This document shows, piece after piece, positions 1 to 10,400 of a stretch of 64,000 bases of DNA. The notes under the pieces were generated by a model that had not been told where the DNA came from, searched no databases, and saw only the letters and a program-made list of their open reading frames with translations. Numbering within the stretch: position 1 is the first letter of the stretch; each line of letters starts with the position of its first letter. Source of the DNA: Sisyra terminalis (lineage: Eukaryota > Arthropoda > Insecta > Neuroptera > Sisyridae); the NCBI GenBank assembly GCA_958496175.1, contig OY292277.1:50107050-50171049 (forward strand), written 5' to 3'. Position numbers and translations under genes: made by a program.

Positions 1-408
1 TTGCTGCGCTATAAAAGCTTTAAAGTTACCAATATTAAATTTGGTTTGAATTGCTGACAATAAATTATAACTATCAAATTATGCTTGGTTCCCGGAATTT
101 ATGCAAAAAAGATTTAAAAGTGAGTAATACAAATAAACTTAAGTAATAGTCAAATTAATCACTCAAAGTTTGAACTGTTTAATTTAAAGTAGAAGTAATC
201 CAACTGAAAAGTATATAGGAAATTTAGTCAATGGCTTAAATGATTTTAAAAACCAGGTGGAACATAACAAGGGTGGTCAACTTACATTGGAAATTTTTGA
301 ACTTTAAAAAGTTTAACTAAAGGAATCAAATTGAAGAAGAATTTTTTGGAAATGTTTTGGGATAAGTATGGTTTAAATTTTTTGTGGATGTTATGCTTTG
401 TTATAATA

Positions 409-835
409 CTAGTAGTTGCCCGTTGCATTCGCAACTAAAGGTTTTATCTCAATAAAATGTTTAACATGAAATAATGAAGAGTTAATCAACAATCGAAATT
501 TTAAATATAATAATCAAAGTGTTGTTAATATAAAAAAGAAGTTTATCTAAAATTATATTAAGAAATAAAATATAAGTGTTTTTTATATCATTTTAATAAC
601 AACATTTTACATAACGTCATTTCACTAAATTAGTATGAAAGTTTAATATTAATGTAGTACTTATACCAAATAGGCGATTTTAAATTTTGGTTCGTTTTTC
701 AACAATCAAACTTTTTAAAATCTATTTTATTTTATGAACCAATGGTTGTGATCTGGAGTAATTACATATTCGGCTGAAAAGTATTAAGGTAGGAATATTT
801 TGCCATATATTTCACTGTCAATTCAAATATAAAAA
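409..835. mobile_element. Helitron fragments (minus-strand 3' end plus plus-strand interior)
   Basis: At 409-412 the minus strand ends in CTAG, next to the short self-complementary GTTGC/GCAAC, as a Helitron 3' end would look. From about 475 the plus strand resembles the interior of the Helitrons at 23.1-24.7 and 51.4-53.9 kb (shared runs such as CGTCATTTCACT). The two parts are in opposite orientation, so this is a composite of broken copies. No complete element is delimited. Confidence 0.4.
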
Positions 836-1273
836 CGTAGATAAATATAAAACGTTCAAATATAGAAACGTAGCTAATTGAATAGTCAAAAGATTATATA
901 TAAAAAAACCGATCTTAAACAACCTGAATTGTTTTCTTATATAAAAAAAATAAGTTTTAAATTAAAAAGGACCTGAAGACATTGGAATTCACTTTTACGA
1001 TGGGTTCAAAGAAATTGAAGAAATAGAAAAAGAAAAAAATAAATCCAGCTAAAAATATTTTGGTTAAACATGTCCTCTTTAGTTCATTAAATTCCTACCA
1101 AAGATGATTGCATTTTTCTCTGTTATTTGAAAGTTAGAAAAGTTAAAAACATGAAAACAATGTTTAAACTTTTCTTCCTGTACCAAAAAATTCTATTGGA
1201 CGTTGCAGAAAATTTGTTTGGACTAAAATTTTGGGAAATTTTCCATTCCTTAAGGTCTAGATGTATTGTGCAA

Positions 1274-1476
1274 CAATTAATGCATTGTGTATACAATATA
1301 TAGAATATTTTGCGGTTCAATTTATGTAGTATAATTTAATATAATAATATATAAAAATTATATCATAAACATAAATTTGAACAGAAGTTCAAACAAAAAT
1401 ATTCGTGGTGTATTGCCCAGATACGTATTTCGATTGCCAAGCAATCTTCCTCAGGGATAATCAATTAATGCATTGT
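1274..1476 (-). mobile_element. short hammerhead-bearing insertion with 15-bp target duplication (alpha subfamily)
   Basis: A 173-bp insertion (1289-1461) lies between exact copies of CAATTAATGCATTGT at 1274-1288 and 1462-1476. It begins GTATACAATATATA, the same terminus found in the 19.1-kb and 45-kb palindromes, and ends just after a hammerhead-like core on the minus strand. Unlike those copies it is a single arm, so it gives the simplest unit length of the family. There is no coding capacity. Confidence 0.75.
1428..1454 (-). ncRNA. hammerhead-like ribozyme core (alpha subfamily)
   Basis: The minus strand reads CTGAGGA, A, GATTGC, loop TTG, GCAATC, GAAA. Stem II is six perfect base pairs. 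Downstream ACGTAT could start stem III, but its partner is mutated in this copy. Confidence 0.5.
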
Positions 1477-1699
1477 TTTCAAAAGTGAATAAATGCATTG
1501 TTTTAACAAATTTTGATCGAAGATATTAGTAAGACTGTTCTTTTGGAAATTTGTTTAAGTAACTTAAAAAAGATCTGACGATATCAAAAATCGCTTTTAC
1601 GAAGTATTCAAAGATATTGAAGGAACAGAAACAGGAAAAAATAATTCCCACTAAAAATATTTTGGCTTAATATGTCCTCCTTAGTTTATTAAATTCCTG

Positions 1700-2950
1700 C
1701 CAAAAAATATATATATAAAACCCAAAATTTGAGATAAAAGAAAGTATAATTTAGTTTGTAAAATGATCACAATTTAAATTTGTACAAAATAAATAATTTT
1801 CATTGAAACCAGACAAAAATCAATGCAGGTATATCTCTAAAGCATCGTTAAATATGAATCAATTTTCCCAAACACTTTCAATAACAATTTTTTTTTTGTC
1901 AAATATAGCACCACAGTCATTAAAAACGTAAAAGAGTAAAATATGTCCCCGTTAGTCCATTATAGCGGAAAAATTAAAAGCTTTATCGAAAATGATAATT
2001 ACATCAAAGGAAAATTTCACTAATCATCCCCCTTTTGTGTCTCACCCCCGGTCGTGTGCTCTGTCTTCTCTATACAAGTGTATTCTTTGATGAGCTATTT
2101 TAAAAGGGTATATAGTCGAGATTTAAATTAAATTCATGTGTCAATTTTAATATTATATGAACCGGTACAATGTTGAAGATAAAAATGCAAAAAAAAAAGT
2201 TTTTAAAAACGAGGTAGAGATAAAAGCTCTTGCAGTGTTATAATTCCTTCTCTTTTTTTTTTTTTTTGTTTTGTACTCCGTGACATCAAACTTGTGCAAT
2301 GTTGATACATTTTAACAAATTGTTATAAAATTGATATGTTGTTTTTTTTTGTCCTTTTTTCAAATACAAATTTATTGTCATATAAAAGAAAAAACTCAAG
2401 TCTAAGCACAAATTGTATCAAGTCTTGCGTCTTTCTCGTGCAACATCTCTTGTCCGATCTCTTAAAAGCTCGTAAAAAAACATCATGTTTTTTATAGGAA
2501 AAGTTTTTTGTTCCGTGTATAAAAATAGTTTTCGTATATATATATAAATGGAGAGAAGTTTTCCGCTCACGAATATGAGACGGTTAGGGGTTGTAATTTA
2601 ACTGAGATTGTCAAAAAAAAATGTCATTTAGTTTGCAGTTTATTATCGAACATATAGCAGACTGAAAAAAAAAATCAAATAGAAATAAAAGTTACCCAAA
2701 TTCATCCCTTTGCCACCCCCCCATCATTTGCTTTATGACTCATTTAAGGTCGTTATTTTTAATTAATTTTTCCGTTGGAAATTTTTTCGCTGACATATCG
2801 GTTTTATCAATGTTTTTTTTTTCGAAAAGTGTAATATGATATTTCTCGAGAGTGTCTATGTTTGTGCAAAAAAAAGGTGTGCAAAACTGTCGTTTTGGAT
2901 TATTTTTATAAATGATTTCGTTTTGATAATAATAAATATATATATAGATA
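1700..2950. other. AT-rich sequence without recognisable gene
   Basis: This stretch has many A/T homopolymers and short pyrimidine-rich blocks. I see no conserved coding signal, RNA gene or element terminus. It lies upstream of the core promoter at 2954. Confidence 0.5.
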
Positions 2951-2953
2951 TAA

Positions 2954-2987
2954 TATAAAAGCTCGGCACCAACATCCGTTGATCAGT
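2954..2987 (+). promoter_or_regulatory. TATA box plus TCAGT initiator core promoter
   Basis: TATAAAA at 2954-2960 is followed by the arthropod initiator TCAGT at 2983-2987. The initiator A at 2985 is 31 bases from the first T of the TATA box, the usual spacing. An ATG lies 31 bases downstream of the start, at 3016, and opens a 35-codon frame with a possible GT donor near 3076. I cannot identify the gene driven from here. Confidence 0.5.
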
Positions 2988-3015
2988 AAACCAGTCGTTC
3001 CGATAAAGTGTCATA

Positions 3016-3123
3016 ATGTGTGAAATTCAGAATGAGCAGAAAGCCAGAAACCAGATTTTCTTTAACATTCGAAGGTGTTTGATGTATGTCACATCACTCG
3101 TTCTCACCCCCATTCATTTTTGA
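3016..3123 (+). CDS. possible short first exon or small open frame downstream of the core promoter
   Basis: The first ATG after the predicted start site opens a 35-codon frame ending in TGA at 3121-3123. A weak splice donor (AG|GTGTTT) near 3076 would make it a first coding exon of about 20 residues. The residues match no family I know. It is listed only because it sits in the right place behind a good TATA/initiator pair. Confidence 0.2.
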   Translation: MCEIQNEQKARNQIFFNIRRCLMYVTSLVLTPIHF

Positions 3124-3124
3124 A

Positions 3125-4230
3125 CGATTTACGTGTTTTATTTTCTATGTAACATCCGGTTTATTCAGCCAAATATTCTGTACACCAAACAAAGACGTTG
3201 GCGCAATAAAAAAAATATTATATAGTGCTCGAGTGGCACCTCCAAGGATATCAAGATTTTTGCACATCTGTCCATTTTATTTACATATAAACAAATATTA
3301 GACGAAAATAGAAATTTGGCGAGTGATTTTATAAATCATTGTTTGATTTTTATGTACTAATTCTATATAATCATAAGAGACAAACCTGGACTATAAAAAT
3401 ATAAGTAGGAACTTCATTCTTATAGGAAACCCTTGTGAACAATCAATTTTAAATACCTGGAGATCAGAGATTAAAAGTTAATGGTAAAAGCTTTAAGTTT
3501 GAATAAGTATTAAGGGTAGGTACAAATAAGTTTAGAGGGAATAGGAAAAAAATAGCGTTACTAGAATTCAATCGTTTCGGATTATCTTCTACCATATTCA
3601 TGCCAATATTCCATGCGTTTTCCCTTCTCTCCAAAAATAATTCTGGTCGATTACCTCTTATCTTGGTCTATAGATTATTATCGATCGGTTGGCTCCGGAT
3701 CGATTCCTTGATCACCTCCAAAAGGAGGTTTCTTTTTTTTTCAAAGGAAACCCATATGCTCTCCTCAATGATTAAAAAAATAATAGCTTGGTATGGACAG
3801 TTCTTTGGAAATAAAACTTGGTACGATTTTTTCAAATACATCTTAAGGACCCTAAAAAATGAAAACATCTTTACACATCTAATTATTATAAAGATAACGA
3901 AGAGACGGGCTTGCAAAAGTAGACTTAAGTATCTCACTCATAGGTACTAAAGGTTTACCGAAAAGTATAACAGTGAATTAAATAGCCATTTGGAATTAAA
4001 ACTTGCATATCTTATCTTGAAATAACTATTTAGGAAGCAAGTTCTCAAAGGCTATAAAGATGGTATCAAAAACATCATTGATCATTACAGAAAATCGAGC
4101 AAAGTCTTTAAATTTCACCCAAAATTATATAAAGGAATCTCTGTAATGTTGTAACAAAAGATTTTTAAACCTAGGAAGGAAGGATATCAGAAAACAGGTA
4201 GATCTATCAGTAGGACACTGCAATTTTAAA
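3125..4230. other. no supported gene
   Basis: Open frames on both strands at 3600-3950 overlap one another and have no recognisable motif. I see no element termini here. Confidence 0.4.
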
Positions 4231-4236
4231 AAGTAT

Positions 4237-4553
4237 ATTCAAACTATAGGAATTTAGACTGAACATATTTCATGTAGAAAATTCCACGGGAAAGAAAAAG
4301 CTTCCTTTCACGTACGATTAGGGATGCAAATGATACATCGATTTTTTGCAATCATCGATGTATTCTTCCTGTAAATTGATGATTTAACTTCAATGTTAAA
4401 ACCTAAAACATCAATGTTTAGGAAGGAAATATCGATGTTTGCAAAAAATCGATGTATCGTTTGCATCCCTAATCGTACGAATAAAGAAGCTTTTTCTCCT
4501 ACACCACATTTCCTACATGCAATATGTTTAGTGTTTATTCCTATAGTTTGAAG
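4237..4553. repeat. 317-bp palindrome containing a TAGGGATGCAAA-ended MITE
   Basis: The core 4319-4471 starts TAGGGATGCAAATGATACAT and ends with the reverse complement of nearly the same sequence, a terminus style I associate with hAT-type MITEs. The inverted similarity continues outward through CGTACGAT and AAGCTT to about 4237 and 4553. No direct 8-bp duplication is visible, because the flanks are themselves inverted. Confidence 0.55.
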
Positions 4554-4921
4554 ATCTTTTTTTAAATTGTTTTTAACATCGATAATTAACTTTAAAAAAT
4601 ATAGATTTTTACGATTTAGCTACCCAGTTATGACTCAAAACTAAGTTTTTTTGGGCTACCTGAACATAAGCAGAGAAACATCCAGCAAAACCCTATTAGT
4701 TGTCGGCTGAAATTTATATCATAGGCAGACTAGACCTATTGGAACTAGAAATAAAACTGGGTAGCAATAGTTTCTTAAGCTTTTAAAGACACAACGCTAA
4801 AGAACTTTTAAGGGAATTCACCAGAATAGTAAACAAAAGAATGAATGAATACCGAATTAAGGAGGCTTAAAAATATTGAATAAAATAAAAAGTTCAGAAA
4901 ATATTCTTTGGATCCTCCAAA

Positions 4922-5826
4922 TTCTTTCTCTGTTATTTCTGGAGTGAAATTTCAAAAATTTGTTACTAGAAAAATTAATTTTTCGTCAACGATAAAAATC
5001 TGGCTGTTAAATCTATGTAAACTAGTCGATAATTTTTCGGAGTACAAGGATGTTAGTTGGAATAGAAAGAGTGGATAGTAAGGTGGGTCAAAAAAATCGA
5101 TTATTTTTTTTTACAAGTGATACAGAAAAATGGGTTGCTAGACACCTTAAGAAAATTCTCACCAAGTATGAGCTCTTAATTTTAATAGGAAGATCGATCC
5201 ACCGCATCGCAGTTTTGTATTTTTTCCTCAGTCCAATAGAAAAAAATTCATACCTCATCATTTATCGATTTTACAGAAAGATGTTTTGAAAGAACTTTTT
5301 AGGAAATTTAATGCTCTACAAAAAAGGTATTCTATATTTTTTCTGTAAGCCTCACCATTTGAAAGATATTAAGGATTTAATTTTGATTATTTTAAGACAA
5401 ATTTCATTTTTGTTTATGATTTGTATAACTCGACAATAAATGACTCTTATACAATGCGCAATACAAATTTTTGTTGAAAATTAACTGCTCTATAAAAATG
5501 GTTTCTTAGGTTTTGGCAATTAAATTAACCGTTCTAAAGATATTCATCATCAAACTTTCATGTGTACGGATTTTAAAAGTTTTGGATGAGATATTCGAAT
5601 AATTTCAATTTAATTTATAATTTAAATAATTTATATTTAAAAAATAATCGATTTTTTTGACCCACCCTACTATCCACTCTTTCTATTCCAACTAACATCC
5701 TTGTACTACCGGAAAATTATAGACTAATTTACATAGATTCAACAGACACAGTTTTATCGTTGACGAAAATTATTTTTTTTAGTAACAAATTTTTGAAATT
5801 TCACTCCAGAAATAACAGAGAAAGAA
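4922..5826. mobile_element. 905-bp fold-back element with about 190-bp inverted termini
   Basis: The left arm starts TTCTTTCTCTGTTATTTCTG at 4922 and the right arm ends with its reverse complement at 5826. Similarity runs inward past GGATGTTAGTTGGAATAGAA to GGTGGGTCAAAAAAATCGAT near 5082. The inner part may be a separate MITE nested in an older inverted pair. The interior has no transposase, and open frames in the arms are shadows of the palindrome. Confidence 0.6.
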
Positions 5827-5829
5827 GTG

Positions 5830-7475
5830 GATAGTCCTGTTTAAATTTTTAAAAGCATAATTGGAATGTTTTATTTCATTAGTAAAACTTTTTAAATTTA
5901 TTGTGCGAAAAGCTTTGTAAAGTGGCTTAGAATTTTCCACTATTTTGGAAGTGTTCGCTAAAATGCTAATTAAAAAACTAATTTTGTGGGATGATTCTTT
6001 TTCCAAGAGTTGTCATCTATATTTACTGGGTACAGACGAAATTTTTCTTCAATATTATCAACATTTACCTGCATCTTTGTTGTGATCGTATTTTGAAATC
6101 CGATACTTTACTGTAGCATTGGCTTCTTTATGAATTTATCTAAAACTATATTAGCCTTAACGAAATGGATTCTTCCAGAACGATTTCCAATCGATTGGCA
6201 TATAAATTTTGGGAAAAATTTATTCCTCAATTGGTTTCATCCAAATTTGTTTAGACTTGTGTACATATAATATACACACATTTTAATTGAATGAAAATTT
6301 ACAAAATTTTACTAATTAAATTTCAAATTAAAATATATAATCAATGAAAGTCCAAACATTTTAAAAGGTTTTTTTTCCCCGAATATAATAGAGAAAGAAC
6401 ATATTTAGTGAAAAACACATTAATTATTATTATAGTAATTTATATTCGTTGCAAACAGAAAATAGTTTGAAAACAAATTTTTCACTAATGATATTTTTCG
6501 ATTCGGTTAATGGGGAAAATTTTTCACTCGCCCATATAAATTTAAAAATGCAATGCACCCACCCGCCGGAGTCGCGTCGAGAAATATTCACTTTCAAAAA
6601 TAATTTATATCGTTTGAATCATCATCGGGGTTGAATTCAATTGGGGGTTGTATGATTTTGTCATATTATTTTTCAAAAGTTTCAACCGCTATATTATTTT
6701 TGATGTATCTCCTCACGTGAATGAGGGATGCATGGATTGATTTAAACTTTGCAAGGGTGAATTTATATGAGTCGCCGCCTTCTTCATATTGTCTAACCCT
6801 TGGGCTAATATGCCCCTTTCCTTTGATATTACACCAAGGAAATATGTAAATACGAATGAGGAAAATAATACGACATGTTAGACACAGTTGTGAAGAATAT
6901 AAAACGAATCGAAAAATCGGAGAATTTCCCGGTTTTTTTATTTGACTTTTTTTGTGTTGAACAATACCTGGATGTAATACTATCAGCCGTTTTGGCCATG
7001 TTTTAGGTAATCATCTGTGCTGTAGTCGAACACGTTTAAGTCATACCTAAAAAGATGAATTTTAAAAATGATTTTTAAAAGTGCTAAAACTATAAATAAT
7101 CAATATTTTTGACTCTTATTTTCGTCCATTTCTGGAAACATCAAAGATTGAGTACAAATGGTAATAAAAGAAATATGTTTAGTGGGGTTTTACCTCCCCT
7201 TTTGCCGCCTTCTTATATTTTCCTTCTTACAAAACATATAGAGCATAAAATAAATTTACCTACTGAAGAAAAAAATTGGGAAAACACATTAAGAAAACCT
7301 AAAGAATAAAACCCAAAATTGCAATTATATTTGGCAATTGGGAAATGCTAAGAAGTTGAAGTTCTCAACTCTATCTTCCAATGCATCTTTCCCGATGATG
7401 CACCAATTTTCAGTCGATATTCTTTAAGTTTTCTTTGTCATTATTCAAAAAATTTTTACTCTTGAAAACATCTAC
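5830..7475. other. sequence beyond exon 5 of the sulfotransferase; last exon not located
   Basis: The terminal coding exon and 3' UTR of the sulfotransferase should lie here or further left on the minus strand. I searched by eye for an AG acceptor followed by an Asp-Phe-x-x-Phe-x-Tyr tail and found none I trust. No repeats with clear ends are visible. Confidence 0.4.
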
Positions 7476-7479
7476 TTAC

Positions 7480-10400
7480 TTATAAAAATTTCCTAATTTC
7501 TCGATTTGAGATTTCTTCAATTGGGAAAAATATTTTTCATTATAGTCTATGGTTTGTTCTCCTTTCACTCTATCGGATGACTTATTGATCCATACTGGTT
7601 TTAGGTACTCTAGTAAATTGGCTTTCATGAACAAATATGGTTCTTCATCCTGTTTAAAAATTAAATTAAAGTTAATATAATAATTAATTTGTGGGCAATA
7701 AGGACGAAGCTTCCTGTGGAATCTTATTTATTTTATCGCCAACGTTTCGTCAGTTATTCCTGACTTCTTCAGGGCTCAAAATTTAAAAATTACTCCACAA
7801 ATGTCATAAAAATAAGCTGTAAAATAACCCAACTGGTAGAACAACAGACCAATGATACAATTTGGTACTGATAAATAAAAAATTGTTTAAAAAACATATT
7901 TGAAAAAAAAAATTATTACCAATACCAAATCGAATTCTGGGTTTGTTGTTCTACCAGTTAGGTCATTTTACAGCTTATTTTTATGACATTTGTGGAGTAA
8001 TTTTTAAATTTTGAGCCCTGAAGAAGTCAGGAATGACTGACGAAACGTTGGCGATAAAGTAAATAAGATTCCACAAGAAATTTCGTCCTTATTACCCACA
8101 ATTTAATTATTATATTTAAAAAGACAAGGACTTAAACAACATGGATTAAAGTTAATATTTTCCGTTGAAAACAGTACAGATAATGATAATAATCAGTTGA
8201 ATGCAACATTGCAAGCTTGATGGACTTTTTCATTAGTTATATCTTCATTTCCCAAAAAATTGGTTTAAAATTAGTGCTTGCATCTTGCGAAGATTATGAA
8301 GAAGTAAAAAATGAACAAAGACTATATGACCCAAAAAATTTATTGCAAGACGTAGAAGAAGCTTTGCTGTTCAATGAAAAAAAAAAAAAATTAATAATTG
8401 TTAAGATTTTAATCAGTTCTATGACCAAGTAAATGTTAAGTACTTTCAGAGAAACTTTTATGTTATATAAGTTAATGATATCATTATCTTGCTAATGAAA
8501 AATTGTATATTTGAAATTTTTTTGGGTCTTTTAAAGTTACTACTTTTGAAGTAGTTTAAGATACAAGCGTCATAACTTGTATTTTTTTTTCATTTTTAGA
8601 TGGGGGTGAGGGAGGCAGTTGCATCCCTTAGCTCCAAGTTGAAATTTTATTTATTGTTACCTTAAAACTATCAAGGCTTTTAGTGGCTCTAGGGTTTGTT
8701 AAAATTCACATCGAAAAATATTGAAAATTTACTCGATATTAGAATTAAACCCAGAATTAAACCCCCAAACCATATGGCCACCAGTAGGTATTAATAAAAA
8801 TCATAATACTTTAGTCCATTAATTCAACCTTACAAACGATTACTGATTTATTAAAAAGCACTAAAATTTGTGCATTTAATTTGAAATAAAATGATTGTTA
8901 CTTTAGATTTGTTATTCTATTATCTATATTTAAAACTCAAAGTTTCAGAAGTAAAATTGAAAGCTTTTGCACATAAGTGCAGTAATGCATTATTTAAAAC
9001 ATCGGCAATTTTTGTATGGTATCAAAGTTTGTATTGTTCTTGAAGAGTTATTTTTGGGAATTGTAAATATTGTAAATCAAAAACAAAGATTTATGCTAAT
9101 TTAATGACAAGCCTATACCCTGGACTTCGTCAGAGTACTACAATAATACGTGAACAGTGAACAATATTACTGATTCATTTAATTGACTGTCAAGAAATAC
9201 ATTTTTTAACTACTTCAATAAATAATTAAAAATAATAATAATAAACAATAATCCTGCCTTGAAACTTTTGTTTGGTCTGCGAATTAATCAAATCGTAGGT
9301 GATATTTGTATAACTCAAAAAGTTTATATACCTTTTCTTAGTTTACATTTTGAAAACGAAAATAGAAGACTACGATTTATGAGTTTGTGTTATATTTCTT
9401 AAGAATAGCATCTGCTCACTATTTTGATAATTTTCATTATAAATATTTTTTACAGGATTTAAAGGGAAAATTGAAGATACAAAAAGGAAAAATGAGCAAC
9501 AACAAATTGTTCACCCATTTATTCATTTTAACGAAAGCATTATGGAAGAAAATCTAAATATTTGGATAAAAAAATGTTTTATAGTCTTTATAGAATAAAT
9601 AAAATTTGCAGTGATTTGTTCAACATGATTCAAAAGTAAAGATACAAGAAAAGTAAAGCCAAATCTAAAGATTAACACTGCCAAAATTATGGCGCAAATA
9701 TTTGGAGAATCTGGAAGAATTATTCATTGCATGAAAATTGGACGGATTTTGGCAGAATGGTAGGAATAATCTATGGACCAGCAAAGTAAATCGTGCATAA
9801 TCTTTGAAGTTTTGGGTATTTGTTATTTTCACCAATGCAAATCGTTTTGCTAATTATATAAGCGAATCTTTTATATAAGGGTTAATAGTTTAGAAGTTAA
9901 GAAATTGATACACTAATAGAAAAGAAAAAGTGTTTTATTAATTGTATTAACTCAGCAACTAAAAATCCTCCAATCCACAAATATTCCTTTTACAACAGGA
10001 TTCATGCATTTCACGAAATCTTGGGATTTTACGAATCTTGGGAAACGTAAAAATTGAATTTAAAAGGACGTTTAAGACCTGATGGTCTAAATAAAGTAAA
10101 TAAAGGTAAATAAAAATGGAGAAAACTTACGACAGAAGTTGCTAGTAATTGCAATTCTCAGTAATGAGAGAAAAGCAAAAAAAGAAGATTAATTCTTCCT
10201 GTGAAAAATACAGTGGTAAAAAAACTGTGGTTTACGCCGGATTATCGATTTCTGGGACCAAAATTGATACATTGAAATTACCAATGAAAATTTTAAGTAT
10301 AGTGTAAAGAAAATAGAGTTGTTTGATAATTTGATTTTCCTTTAGAATATTGATCACTACGAATGAAAATAGTTGATCAATAACACCGGCACACAAAAAA

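Larger units (their letters stand above)
970..1690 (+). repeat. diverged direct repeats of about 125 bp
   Basis: Segments 970-1095 and 1568-1690 align base for base over most of their length, sharing CTTTTACGA, CTAAAAATATTTTGG and a block around TGTCCTC. A weaker third piece is near 1935-1970. They read open in short stretches but match no protein I recognise. The space between them holds the insertion at 1289-1461. Confidence 0.45.
7665..8158. mobile_element. palindromic hammerhead-bearing insertion with 14-bp target duplication (beta subfamily)
   Basis: A 466-bp insertion (7679-8144) is flanked by direct repeats of ATTAAAGTTAATAT at 7665-7678 and 8145-8158. The body is a near-perfect inverted repeat with arms of roughly 200 bases around a centre near 7890. 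Each arm carries the same hammerhead-like core, on the minus strand at 7745-7772 and the plus strand at 8018-8045. There is no coding capacity. The insertion lies in sulfotransferase intron 4, with its nearer target duplication only 15 bases from the exon 5 acceptor at 7650-7651. I infer a non-autonomous Penelope-type retroelement. Confidence 0.75.

Noticed and set aside
3600..3950. 116-codon plus-strand frame overlapping an 89-codon minus-strand frame
   Set aside because: No domain, no codon signal, and each frame is the shadow of the other in AT-rich DNA.
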